This document shows, one piece after another, positions 16,608 to 25,391 of a stretch of DNA of 64,000 nucleotides; position 1 is the stretch's first letter, and each line of letters starts with the position of its first letter. Source of the stretch: Flavobacteriaceae bacterium LSUCC0859 (GTDB taxonomy: Bacteria > Bacteroidota > Bacteroidia > Flavobacteriales > Flavobacteriaceae). The translations under genes and the position numbers were made by a program. The notes under the pieces were generated by a model. It saw only the letters and a list, made by a program, of their open reading frames with translations. It was not told where the DNA came from and searched no databases. The stretch spans positions 1-64,000 of the forward strand of contig JAKOGP010000004.1 in NCBI GenBank assembly GCA_022239325.1, given 5' to 3'.

Positions 16608-18704
16608 ATGGAAAGACGATCATTTTTACACAATTTGGGCCACGCCTCTGCTCTAGCTGCAGCTTTTCCGTCACTGGCATTTAAGGGGTTGGATTTTAGC
16701 AGTACTTCTGCGCTTTCCAATACCGCCTCTAGAGGGAATATTATTGTGCTTATAAAATTAGATGGAGGGAATGACGGTTTGAATACAATTATTCCTTTAG
16801 ATCAAATGTCAGAGTTGTCAAAAGCGAGACCTCATGTGTTTATGCCAGAGAATAAATTGATTTCTTTGGGTTCAAATGACCTTGCTGTTCACCCTGCTTT
16901 AAATAATTTTAAATCATTTTTTGATGAAGACCGTTTAAAAATCATACAAAATGTAGGTTATCCTACCCCCGATTTTTCTCACTTTAGGTCTATGGATATA
17001 TGGCAGTCTGCTTCAGATTACAATCAGTATATTAATTCTGGTTGGATGGCTAGATATATTGAAAAGAAACATCCTGCTTATCCTCAAGAGTATCCCAATG
17101 AGCAATTCCCACACCCATTATCTATTGAATTGGGCTGGCAGTCTTCTTTGCTTTTTACTGGAGAAAGCTCATTTACAAGTTTTATAGCTAGAAATCCTAC
17201 AGAGTTTAGAGAGATTATTAATGAGTTTGACAATGAATATCCCTCAGACAAAAAAGGAGAGCGACTTAAGTACTTACAGCTCATTGCCAAACAGTCTAAT
17301 TTGTATAGTTTGGAGGTAAAGCGTGCTTACGAGTCTGTAAGTAATACTTTTGAATATCCTAATAGCAATATTGGACAACAATTAGAAATTGCGGGTAGGC
17401 TTATAGGTGGAGGATTAAATACTAGAATTTACATGGTAGAACTTGGTGGTTTTGACACCCATGATACTCAGGTAGACTCCAGTGACCCAACAAAAGGTAA
17501 CCATGCGGCACTGTTAAAAGAGCTCAATGATGCTGTAACTGCCTTTATGAAAAATTTGGATGCCATGGGCCGTTCTGACGATGTGCTTACTATGACCTTC
17601 TCAGAATTTGGAAGGACCATTGTGTCTAATGGTTCTGGAGGAACAGATCACGGTACGGCAGCGCCTATGTTTATTTTTGGGAACAAAGTAAATCCTGACG
17701 TATTAGGCGCCAATCCTGTAATTCCTAAAAACGCGGTCTGGCAGGACAATCTAGAAGCCGAATTTGATTTTAGACAGGTGTACACCTCCATAATTAATCA
17801 ATGGATGGGAGGTGGAGGGACTTCCGCAAAAGATGTCTTATTCAAAGACTTTGACGAGATCCAAATAGTGGGTAAAGAATTTGTAGATAGTGACAACGAC
17901 GGTGTTGCAGACATTTATGATGATTGTCCAGACACGCCTGCGGGTGCCATTGTTGGCTTGGATGGTTGTGAGCTATTTTCTTTGCCACAGGACAATTATA
18001 CCCTGGAGGTGGTGAGTGCGAGTTGTATTGGTTTGGAGAACGGACAGATTAAACTAAGTGTGGCCAATACGGATTATGTGTATCAGGTGGAGGTGTCAGG
18101 TATAGGGGAGAGTTTTGAATTGGCATCGGCCAACGGCCATGAATTACTCATTTCGGATCTTGGTGTGGGTAGCCATACCTTAGATATTAGAATTGAGGAT
18201 AAGCCTAGCTATCTTCAGACCTTTGAGGTGTCTATCACAGAGCCGGCGCCATTGCAAGCTCAGGCTCAAGTGAATTACACTGCTAAAAAAGCAAGCCTTC
18301 GATTGGATGGGTCTTCCGTGTATTTTGTGAATGTAAACGGGAAACAAATGGTAGCCAGTGAAAATGGGTATCAGGTTGCTTTGCAAGCAGGGAACAATAT
18401 TATTAAAGTTAGTACCCCTTTAGAATGCCAGGGGGTGTATGAAGAGTCTATTTTTATAAGTGAAAAAGTGACATATTATCCAAATCCTGTGAAAACAGAT
18501 CTTAAAATAGTGGTGCCTGGTAAAGATTCTGAAAGCCGTGTAAAAATATTTGATACCCAGGGGAATAAGTTTGAAGACCATACCAGTCGTATTGCCTTTA
18601 ATAGAGAGATTACTTTGCCTATGGGGCATTTAAAATCTGGAATTTATATTGTTAAAATCAGTGGCCAGACCGTGGAACAAACCTTTAAAATAGTAAAGCA
18701 ATGA
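16608..18704 (+). CDS. DUF1501 protein with type IX secretion sorting domain
   Basis: This 698-residue exported protein begins MERRSFLHNLGHASALAAAF, a twin-arginine-like (RRSFL) signal followed by a hydrophobic, Ala-rich stretch. The DUF1501 core (about 35-420) has a metal-dependent, sulfatase/phosphatase-like look: LIKLDGGNDGLNTI, LGGFDTHDTQ, MTFSEFGRTI and GGTDHGTAAPMFIFG. A Ca-binding DSDNDGVADIYDDCPDTP repeat (about 424-447) and a beta-rich region follow. A type A sorting domain lies at the C-terminus (YYPNPVKTDLKIVVPG...KSGIYIVKISG), so it should cross the outer membrane by type IX secretion and be anchored or released. It sits in an operon with the DUF1800 and lipoprotein genes. Confidence 0.88.
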   Translation: MERRSFLHNLGHASALAAAFPSLAFKGLDFSSTSALSNTASRGNIIVLIKLDGGNDGLNTIIPLDQMSELSKARPHVFMPENKLISLGSNDLAVHPALNNFKSFFDEDRLKIIQNVGYPTPDFSHFRSMDIWQSASDYNQYINSGWMARYIEKKHPAYPQEYPNEQFPHPLSIELGWQSSLLFTGESSFTSFIARNPTEFREIINEFDNEYPSDKKGERLKYLQLIAKQSNLYSLEVKRAYESVSNTFEYPNSNIGQQLEIAGRLIGGGLNTRIYMVELGGFDTHDTQVDSSDPTKGNHAALLKELNDAVTAFMKNLDAMGRSDDVLTMTFSEFGRTIVSNGSGGTDHGTAAPMFIFGNKVNPDVLGANPVIPKNAVWQDNLEAEFDFRQVYTSIINQWMGGGGTSAKDVLFKDFDEIQIVGKEFVDSDNDGVADIYDDCPDTPAGAIVGLDGCELFSLPQDNYTLEVVSASCIGLENGQIKLSVANTDYVYQVEVSGIGESFELASANGHELLISDLGVGSHTLDIRIEDKPSYLQTFEVSITEPAPLQAQAQVNYTAKKASLRLDGSSVYFVNVNGKQMVASENGYQVALQAGNNIIKVSTPLECQGVYEESIFISEKVTYYPNPVKTDLKIVVPGKDSESRVKIFDTQGNKFEDHTSRIAFNREITLPMGHLKSGIYIVKISGQTVEQTFKIVKQ

Positions 18705-19456
18705 AACCATTAAGACCTAGTACTACTTACATCTTACTTTTCTTTTTTGGCTTGCTTTCTTGTAGCAGCGGAGGGGATGACCCAGTTATTCCCTCTCAGT
18801 CTACACCAGCCCCCAAACCGGAGCCTGAAGTAGTGGTGCCTCCACCCTCTAAAGCGAGCTTGAGCTTCCCGGAGAACAACAAAACTTGTGAGACGGGCAC
18901 TGAGGTATCTGAGACCCAAATGAGTGTGGTGTTTAAATGGAATGCAGCGACCAATGCTACGGCCTATGATTTGAGAATTGTAGACTTAAATAACCAATCG
19001 GTTAATTTGCAAAATAATATTACAGCTACAGAAAAATCGGTGACTCTAACTAAAGGGAATCCATATTCTTGGCAGATAACCTCTAAGGCTACAGGTAGTT
19101 CTGTGACAGAAACCTCAGAGCTTTGGAAGTTTTATCTGGCGGGGGATGGAGTGAGCAATCACGCCCCATTTCCTGCAAGTTTAATTAGTCCAGCCTCAGG
19201 TAGTACCGTAGCTGTTAGTGCCTCTGGAACTATTACGCTAAGTTGGGAAGCTCAAGACCCTGACGGAGATGCCCTGGTGTACTCTGTGTATTTAGACACT
19301 GTAAATGGCACCCAGGAAGAAGTGGCGACTGATATAGACACCCTGAGTTTTGAGGTATCTGTAGAAAAGGATCAGGTGTATTATTGGAGGGTAAAAAGTT
19401 TTGACGGGGAAAATAGTTCATTTTCCCAGGTCTATGGGTTTAGAACGGGATCTTAA
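18701..19456 (+). CDS. Surface or periplasmic lipoprotein with two fibronectin-like domains
   Basis: The 251 residues have a lipobox (FGLLSC, C21), a Ser/Pro-rich linker and two beta-sandwich-like segments. The segments span about 50-150 (VFKWNAATNATAYDLRIVD ... YSWQITSK) and 155-250 (LSWEAQDPDGDALVYSVYLD ... YYWRVKSFDGE). Such WxxxxDPDGDxLxYxVYxD and YYWRVKS patterns are typical fibronectin-III-like folds in Bacteroidota. It overlaps the DUF1501 gene by 4 bases, so it is the third cassette member. It converges with murF (4-base overlap). Specific function is unknown. Confidence 0.8.
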   Translation: MKPLRPSTTYILLFFFGLLSCSSGGDDPVIPSQSTPAPKPEPEVVVPPPSKASLSFPENNKTCETGTEVSETQMSVVFKWNAATNATAYDLRIVDLNNQSVNLQNNITATEKSVTLTKGNPYSWQITSKATGSSVTETSELWKFYLAGDGVSNHAPFPASLISPASGSTVAVSASGTITLSWEAQDPDGDALVYSVYLDTVNGTQEEVATDIDTLSFEVSVEKDQVYYWRVKSFDGENSSFSQVYGFRTGS

Positions 19457-20733
19457 GATTCTAGTAAGGGAAGTATTCTCTCTAAAGCCATGCCTCTGGA
19501 ACCTTTAATAAGAATGTTGGAGGGCACAATTTTTGGGGAAGCTTTTTTAAGGCTTTCAAAATTTGAATAGTGCTCAAAGCTGTGTTGGGTAGCTCCAAAG
19601 AGGTTCCCCACTAAAATAACCCGCTCTATGCCTGAATTTTCTAATAGTTTTACCACCTCCTGATGTTCTGCAACAGCAGTTTCTCCAAGCTCAAACATAT
19701 CTCCTAATATAGCGAGTTTTGGAAGATCAGTTTGGAGTTTGGCAAAGTGTTGGAGCGCTGCAGTCATGCTACTGGGGTTGGCGTTGTAAGCGTCTAGGAT
19801 AATATGGTGTTTGCCAATGGTTTTTATTTCCGATCTATTGTTGGCGGGCCTATAAGACTCTATGGCTTTTTTAATATCTGAGAGGGCTACGCCATAATGG
19901 CTTCCTATAGCTGCGGCAATCATGCAATTTTGGGTATTGTAGTCTCCGTATAGTTGGGTGTGTATTTCCATTCCTTCATAGGCAAAAGAAACCGTGGCCT
20001 GTTTTGTGTTTATGAAAGTGGTTTTAAAGCTGCTATCTTCATTGGCCCCAAAAGATATACGGTTTTTGTAGTGCTTTGTTTTTTCTACTTGTATGGGGTC
20101 TTGGTCGTTGTAAAGGATGGTTTTTTGTTGTTGTATTAAATAGTCATACAACTCACTTTTTCCCTTTATAATACCTGTCACTCCTCCAAAACCCTCCATA
20201 TGAGCTTTCCCAAAATTGGTGATACAACCAAAATCTGGTTGCGCTATCTCACACAAAGCTGCTATTTCTTTTTGATGGTTCGCCCCCATTTCTATAATAG
20301 CAAATTCTGTGCTTTTTTCTATGCGCAGCAAACTCAATGGTACTCCAATGTGGTTGTTGAGGTTTCCTTGGGTTGCAATAGTCTCGTATTTTTGGGAAAG
20401 TACCTTGTAAATGAGTTCTTTGGTTGTGGTCTTTCCATTGCTCCCCGTAAGAGAAATTATAGTTGCTTTACTGTGATTTCTGTGGTAAGACCCAAGCGCT
20501 TGTAAGGTCTCTAAGGAGTTAGACACTACTATGCAGTTGGGGTGATTTGAAAGCGATTTGTCTTCTACAACAGCGAAGGCAGCACCTCTTTCAAGGGCCT
20601 CTAAAGCGAACTTATTGCCATTAAAATTTGGGCCTTTAAGCCCAAAAAAAATGCATCCGTCAGATATAGCCCTGCTGTCTGTAGTTACGACAGGGTGCTT
20701 TAAGAAAATCTTGTGGAGGGAGTCAAGCTCCAT
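19453..20733 (-). CDS. murF: UDP-N-acetylmuramoyl-tripeptide--D-alanyl-D-alanine ligase
   Basis: This cytosolic enzyme adds D-Ala-D-Ala to UDP-MurNAc-tripeptide, the last cytoplasmic precursor step. It has 426 residues. The N-terminal MurF domain recognises the UDP part. The ATP domain carries SLTGSNGKTTTKELI (P-loop), AIIEMGANHQKEI and TNFGKAHMEGFGG. The C-terminal domain has DAYNANPSSM and LGDMFELG. It lies outside the dcw cluster, 6 bases after gldJ, as is common in Flavobacteriaceae, and probably shares the gldJ transcript. Confidence 0.95.
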   Translation of the reverse strand: MELDSLHKIFLKHPVVTTDSRAISDGCIFFGLKGPNFNGNKFALEALERGAAFAVVEDKSLSNHPNCIVVSNSLETLQALGSYHRNHSKATIISLTGSNGKTTTKELIYKVLSQKYETIATQGNLNNHIGVPLSLLRIEKSTEFAIIEMGANHQKEIAALCEIAQPDFGCITNFGKAHMEGFGGVTGIIKGKSELYDYLIQQQKTILYNDQDPIQVEKTKHYKNRISFGANEDSSFKTTFINTKQATVSFAYEGMEIHTQLYGDYNTQNCMIAAAIGSHYGVALSDIKKAIESYRPANNRSEIKTIGKHHIILDAYNANPSSMTAALQHFAKLQTDLPKLAILGDMFELGETAVAEHQEVVKLLENSGIERVILVGNLFGATQHSFEHYSNFESLKKASPKIVPSNILIKGSRGMALERILPLLES

Positions 20734-20739
20734 TGTAAT

Positions 20740-22392
20740 TTATTTAGATCTTTTGCTTTTGTTTCTCGGCGTTTTATTTTGAGACTTAGATTTGCTACCT
20801 ACTCTAGACATGGCACACCTAAATCCAATAAAATCAGTAGCCATGTATTGGGGGAGGTATCTTCTTTGTGCTGGATCTAACCAAAATGCTCTATCTTTCC
20901 ATGAACCGCCTTTGTACACACGTACTTCGTCATTAATTAATGTGTTTCTGTGGCTAGCTTTATCGTACTTACGTACTAATTCTCCTTGATCATTTACGCT
21001 AATTTCACTTTCAGGAGCATTATACATTTTTTTAGATTCTTCACCTTCCCTAATATTTTCATAATATTGCCTAGATGAGGCTAAATCTCCATCTCTGTAA
21101 GATCTATTATCACTCTCTGAGAAATTAGTTCTTAAGAAAGTTTCTTTTTCGTCAATGGGAACTTTTTTTACAGATCCTGGTAATGAACCTACGTTTATTT
21201 TTCCATTGGCTAAGGTATCTATATCCGCAATGGTTTCATTGATTATAATGTTACCATTTTGGTCAATAGCCGGTTTTTCAAATATATTTCCTCTAAAATA
21301 ATTAAAATCACTAATGTCGTCGTCAATAATGGGTCTGTAAACATCAGCTACCCACTCTGCTACATTACCACCCATTCCATACAATCCAAAACTGTTGGGT
21401 GGGTGAAATTTAGTTTCTACGGTGATAGATCCACCGTCATCCGACCAACCAGCAATTCCTCCATAGTCTCCCTTACTAACTTTGAAGTTAGCGAGCTGGT
21501 CTCCCATCCCTCTTTTATCATTATTTCTAGTGTACTTTCCGTCCCAAGGATATTTGTTCCTTCCTTTATAATTGTTGTATTCCCTATCTCCTGTTTGAGC
21601 TTGAGCGGCATACTCCCACTCTACCTCTGTAGGAAGCCTGTATTCTGGTAATAAAACTCCATAACTAATTTTAGCATACACATTAATAGTGTCTTTTTTC
21701 ATCTTACCTTGAAGAGAATCTATTTTGCCTCCATAGGTTAAAGCTGGGTTATTTAAGTATGCCTCAGTGTTGAAGCTCGGATTTTCGCCATTTACAGGGC
21801 TAAATTTAGCCTCATCATTTAGAAAACCCTCTCGTTCAAGGATGGCCTCATTTACTCTGTCTGTTCTCCATTTGGCGTATTGAGTAGCCTGAAGCCAACT
21901 GACTCCAACTACTGGGAATTGCGAAAATGCGGGATGTCTCAAGTAATTAATCACTAAGTCTTCATTATAAGATAATCTGTTTCTCCATACTAGTGTATCT
22001 GGAAGTGCAGATTCGTAAATCCCCTTGAATTTGTCTTCATTAGGTGGGTAGACAAATTTAAGATAATCTAAGTATTCCAAATACATCTCATTGGTTACTT
22101 CAGTTTCATCCATATAAAAAGATTGGACCTGTTGTTGGGTTGGTGTATTGTTCCAATCCTTCATTACGTCGTCCTGAGCCTTACCCATTGTAAAGGTTCC
22201 ACCTTCTATAAAAATAAGTCCTGGAGCAGTTTCTTGTTCCTTGAAATTTTGCCCAAAAGAATTTTTACCTTGATCTACATTTACCTTCCATCCAGTTCCT
22301 CTGGATATACCACTCCCAGATTTTGATTTGTTGCATGAGTTACCAATCAAAAGGGATGAGAGCGCAATTATGTATAAATAATATCTTTTCAT
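20740..22392 (-). CDS. gldJ: Gliding motility lipoprotein GldJ
   Basis: The 550 residues have a lipobox (LIGNSC, C20) and a formylglycine-generating-enzyme/sulfatase-modifying-factor fold. Its signature parts are FIEGGTFTMGKAQDD near residue 60, VTNEMYLEYLDYL, PVVGVSWLQATQYAKWR, YRLPTEVEWEYAAQA, GMGGNVAEWVADVY and VYKGGSWKDRAFWLDP. GldJ is a gliding and type IX secretion partner of the GldK/L/M/N system and, in Flavobacterium, is needed for motility and stability of other Gld proteins. It lies upstream of murF. Divergently, porV follows directly, whereas porU would be expected. The Lys-rich C-terminus (KNKTPRNKSKRSK) is not unusual for GldJ. Confidence 0.94.
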   Translation of the reverse strand: MKRYYLYIIALSSLLIGNSCNKSKSGSGISRGTGWKVNVDQGKNSFGQNFKEQETAPGLIFIEGGTFTMGKAQDDVMKDWNNTPTQQQVQSFYMDETEVTNEMYLEYLDYLKFVYPPNEDKFKGIYESALPDTLVWRNRLSYNEDLVINYLRHPAFSQFPVVGVSWLQATQYAKWRTDRVNEAILEREGFLNDEAKFSPVNGENPSFNTEAYLNNPALTYGGKIDSLQGKMKKDTINVYAKISYGVLLPEYRLPTEVEWEYAAQAQTGDREYNNYKGRNKYPWDGKYTRNNDKRGMGDQLANFKVSKGDYGGIAGWSDDGGSITVETKFHPPNSFGLYGMGGNVAEWVADVYRPIIDDDISDFNYFRGNIFEKPAIDQNGNIIINETIADIDTLANGKINVGSLPGSVKKVPIDEKETFLRTNFSESDNRSYRDGDLASSRQYYENIREGEESKKMYNAPESEISVNDQGELVRKYDKASHRNTLINDEVRVYKGGSWKDRAFWLDPAQRRYLPQYMATDFIGFRCAMSRVGSKSKSQNKTPRNKSKRSK

Positions 22393-22412
22393 TCTTTATT
22401 AAAATATGATTA

Positions 22413-22442
22413 CAAATATACTATAGATTCACTGAGTTTAAA
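22413..22442 (-). promoter_or_regulatory. Promoter of gldJ-murF
   Basis: On the minus strand TTTA (22439-22442), 18 bases, then TATATTTG (22413-22420) is a near-perfect Bacteroidota promoter. It lies 20 bases before the gldJ ATG. Confidence 0.6.
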
Positions 22443-22582
22443 GGCTAAAGTGCTATTTTTTAAACTCTTTTACGTTATAAATATTATTATAGAGCCCTTT
22501 AAATGATATATTAGTTCTATAAAAACACTATTATCCTTTAAAAAAACAATATAGGCGTAATTATAACGTTTCTATTTAACGT

Positions 22583-23725
22583 ATGCAGACTAGATTTATT
22601 ATTCTTTTTTTTGGGTTAGGCTTGGCGGCATTTGCACAGCAACAGAAAACTATAGTCACCACCGCGGTCCCTTTTCTTTCCATTGCTTCAGACGCTAGGT
22701 CTTCAGGTATGGGAGATGTAGGTATAGCCTCTAGTCCAGACGCTTTTTCCATGCAATGGAACCCTGCCAAGTATGTGTTTTTAGACTCAGATAGAGGGAT
22801 AGGCTTAGGATATACCCCCTATTTGGAGAGTATTATTTCTGACATAGCGCTTCTCAGCGGATACTATTATAAAAAACCCAATGAGCGGTCTTCATTTGCT
22901 GTAGGGCTTCGGTATTTTACAATTGGTGAAATAGAGCTCAGACAATTTGCTTCCGATCCAGGGATGATTACCAAACCCAATGAAATAGCAATAGATGGTA
23001 GCTACGCTTTAAAATTATCGCCTCGGTTTTCTATGGCCGTCACCGGCCGATACATAAGATCTAATTTGAAGTTTCCCCAAGAGGCTAGCATAGACAGCAA
23101 AGCAGCGTCTAGCGTGGCTGTAGATTTATCTGCCTTTTATTTGGGTGCTCCTAAGTCTTACCCTGGCTTTGATGGAAGGTGGCGCTGGGGTTTTAATCTC
23201 TCTAATCTGGGGCCCAAAATAGCCTATGACGCCAGTGGTCAAGAAGATTTTTTGCCTGCCAATTTTGGGATTGGCTTGGGTTATGATTTTATATACGGAC
23301 CTCAGAGTAGCTTGGCCATACAATTGGATATAAATAAATATCTGGTGCCCATACCAGAAGACTATAATGAAGATGGGCGTATAGATCAGGCAGATTTCAA
23401 TGAGTTTCAGTCCAAAGATTTTATAAGTGGTGTTTTTGACTCTTTTTCGGATGGCCCTGAGGGCTTTACAGATGAGCTTAAGGAACTTAGGATTGGCCTG
23501 GGAATGGAATACAGTATCAGACAAATTTTTGCCATTAGAACAGGCTATTTTACGGAGGCAGAGCGCAGTGGGTCTAGACAATTTTTCACGATAGGGAGTG
23601 GGGTAAGCTTAAAATCCTTTCAAATAGATTTGTCTTATTTGTTTTCTACTTCAAATGTGAGAAATCCTTTAGAAAACACCCTTCGTTTTTCACTATCTTT
23701 CCAACTCAATAGTCCTAAAAACTAA
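22583..23725 (+). CDS. porV: Type IX secretion outer-membrane shuttle protein PorV
   Basis: This 380-residue FadL-like outer-membrane barrel shuttles type IX cargo from the translocon to the PorU attachment complex. The signal peptide is MQTRFIILFFGLGLAAFAQ. The PorV signature ATTAVPFLSIASDARSSGMGDVG appears near residues 27-50 (TTAVPFLSIASDARSSG), followed by NPAKYVF, a long run of amphipathic strands and a C-terminal aromatic ending (FSLSFQLNSPKN). A short DYNEDGRIDQADF loop near residue 260 could bind Ca. It is divergent from gldJ across 190 bases. In well-known flavobacteria porU lies between the two; here it is absent. Confidence 0.93.
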   Translation: MQTRFIILFFGLGLAAFAQQQKTIVTTAVPFLSIASDARSSGMGDVGIASSPDAFSMQWNPAKYVFLDSDRGIGLGYTPYLESIISDIALLSGYYYKKPNERSSFAVGLRYFTIGEIELRQFASDPGMITKPNEIAIDGSYALKLSPRFSMAVTGRYIRSNLKFPQEASIDSKAASSVAVDLSAFYLGAPKSYPGFDGRWRWGFNLSNLGPKIAYDASGQEDFLPANFGIGLGYDFIYGPQSSLAIQLDINKYLVPIPEDYNEDGRIDQADFNEFQSKDFISGVFDSFSDGPEGFTDELKELRIGLGMEYSIRQIFAIRTGYFTEAERSGSRQFFTIGSGVSLKSFQIDLSYLFSTSNVRNPLENTLRFSLSFQLNSPKN

Positions 23726-23727
23726 AA

Positions 23728-24216
23728 ATGAGCAGCCATTCTTTTGCATTTCCCTATGAGGTATTTGAGTCTAAGGATTTTTTGTCGCCTCTTTTTTTGA
23801 GTTTAATGGAACAGGCCATTACCGCCAGATCTAAGGCTTACGCTCCTTATTCTAATTTTCAGGTAGGGGCCGCAGTATTATTGGACAATGGCCTTATTGT
23901 TCTTGGGAATAACCAAGAAAACGCCGCCTATCCTTCTGGTTTGTGTGCAGAGCGGGTAGCTGTGTTTCACGCAGCAGCCAACCATCCAGGAGTTCCTATT
24001 AAGGCCATAGCCATTAGTGCCTCAGATATACAAACTCCCACTACTACACCTGCAGCACCTTGCGGCAACTGTAGGCAAGCCATGGCAGAGTACGAGCAAA
24101 AGCAACAGTTCCCCATCACATTGCTCACCATGGGAGCCAGTGGTGCCGTAATCCAAGTAGACAGTGTGTTGTCATTGTTGCCTTTTGCTTTTAGTTCAGA
24201 ATTTTTAAAAAAATAA
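23728..24216 (+). CDS. cdd: Cytidine deaminase
   Basis: This zinc enzyme deaminates cytidine and deoxycytidine to uridine forms in pyrimidine salvage. At 162 residues it is of the tetrameric, single-domain type. The zinc ligands and catalytic Glu are visible in GLCAERVAVFHA (Cys and Glu) and APCGNCRQAMAEY (two Cys), with APYSNFQVGAAV upstream and NQENAAYP for substrate. It follows porV by 2 bases and is co-transcribed with it, an order seen in other flavobacteria. Confidence 0.95.
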   Translation: MSSHSFAFPYEVFESKDFLSPLFLSLMEQAITARSKAYAPYSNFQVGAAVLLDNGLIVLGNNQENAAYPSGLCAERVAVFHAAANHPGVPIKAIAISASDIQTPTTTPAAPCGNCRQAMAEYEQKQQFPITLLTMGASGAVIQVDSVLSLLPFAFSSEFLKK

Positions 24217-24263
24217 AGAAAGGTTTCTGAAGTTAATTATTTGACTTTAAAGCAAATAAGATG

Positions 24264-24289
24264 AATAAAATACCAATTGGTATTTTATT
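24264..24289. promoter_or_regulatory. 26-bp perfect palindrome between cdd and pdhA
   Basis: Two 13-base arms meet at CCAATTGG. It starts 48 bases after the cdd stop and ends 33 bases before the -33 box of pdhA. A regulator operator for pdhA is possible. As RNA it would also form a long A/U hairpin that could end the porV-cdd transcript, though only short T runs follow. Confidence 0.5.
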
Positions 24290-24322
24290 GGCGCCTTTGT
24301 ACTATCTTTTTTTCTAATCCAT

Positions 24323-24352
24323 TTTGAACTCGGGATTTAATCTGTATTTTTG
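24323..24352 (+). promoter_or_regulatory. Promoter of pdhA-pdhC
   Basis: TTTG (24323-24326), 18 bases, TATTTTTG (24345-24352) is an exact Bacteroidota promoter match, 37 bases upstream of the pdhA ATG. Confidence 0.75.
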
Positions 24353-24389
24353 TGTTCTATTTTATCTGATATAGTTCAAATTACAGCAT

Positions 24390-25385
24390 ATGAAAAAAGT
24401 AACCAAAGAGGTCTACCTTAAGTGGTATGAAGACATGTTGTTCTGGAGAAAGTTCGAGGACAAACTAGCAGCCGTTTACATTCAGCAAAAAGTAAGAGGA
24501 TTTTTACATTTGTACAATGGTCAAGAAGCGGTATTAGCAGGTTCCCTGCACGCCATGGATCTGAGCTGCGACAAAATGATTACCGCCTACAGAAACCACG
24601 TCCAGCCTATTGGAATGGGAGTAGACCCCAAAGCTGTAATGGCAGAACTTTACGGAAAAGTTACTGGTACCTCCAAAGGAATGGGAGGTTCCATGCATAT
24701 ATTCTCCAAAGAGCATCGCTTTTATGGTGGTCACGGTATTGTGGGAGGTCAAATTCCATTAGGTGCTGGTCTGGCATTTGCAGACAAGTACTTTAAGCAA
24801 AAGGGTGTTACCCTGTGTTATATGGGAGACGGTGCCGTAAGACAGGGGTCTTTGCACGAGACTTTTAACTTGGCTATGCTTTGGCAGTTGCCAGTAGTAT
24901 TTATTTGTGAAAATAACGGCTATGCCATGGGAACCTCTGTGGCAAGAACGTCTTATAGCACAGATATCTGGAAACTTGGCCTAGGCTATGAAATGCCTTG
25001 TGGTCCGGTAGACGGGATGGATCCTGTAAAAGTTGCACAGGAAGTGAGCAAGGCCATAGAGCGTGCTAGAAGCGGCGGAGGTCCTACTTTCTTGGAAATG
25101 AAAACCTACCGTTACAGAGGGCATTCTATGTCAGACGCCCAGCATTACAGAACCAAAGAGGAGGTAGAGGAGTACAAAAAAATTGACCCTATCACTCAGG
25201 TATTAGATGTTATTAAGGCCAAGAAATACGCTACAGATGCCCAGATTAAGGCCATAGACAAGCGTGTAAAAGACCTAGTGAAAGAATGTGAAGAATTTGC
25301 AGACGCTTCAGACTACCCACCAGTAAACCAATTGTACGACATGGTTTACGAGCAAAAGGATTATCCATTTTTACCCCATAAATAA
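24390..25385 (+). CDS. pdhA: Pyruvate dehydrogenase E1 component, alpha subunit
   Basis: This thiamine-diphosphate enzyme subunit of the pyruvate dehydrogenase complex decarboxylates pyruvate. It has 331 residues. The thiamine-diphosphate motif is LCYMGDGAVRQGSLHETFNL ... ENNGYAMGT. GGSMHIFSKEHRFYGGHGIVGGQ and YRYRGHSMSDAQHYR (the phosphorylation-loop region of eukaryotic homologues) are also recognisable. The beta subunit gene (pdhB) is not adjacent; in flavobacteria it is normally elsewhere. pdhC follows 6 bases later. A strong promoter and the palindrome lie upstream. Confidence 0.95.
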   Translation: MKKVTKEVYLKWYEDMLFWRKFEDKLAAVYIQQKVRGFLHLYNGQEAVLAGSLHAMDLSCDKMITAYRNHVQPIGMGVDPKAVMAELYGKVTGTSKGMGGSMHIFSKEHRFYGGHGIVGGQIPLGAGLAFADKYFKQKGVTLCYMGDGAVRQGSLHETFNLAMLWQLPVVFICENNGYAMGTSVARTSYSTDIWKLGLGYEMPCGPVDGMDPVKVAQEVSKAIERARSGGGPTFLEMKTYRYRGHSMSDAQHYRTKEEVEEYKKIDPITQVLDVIKAKKYATDAQIKAIDKRVKDLVKECEEFADASDYPPVNQLYDMVYEQKDYPFLPHK

Positions 25386-25391
25386 GATCAG

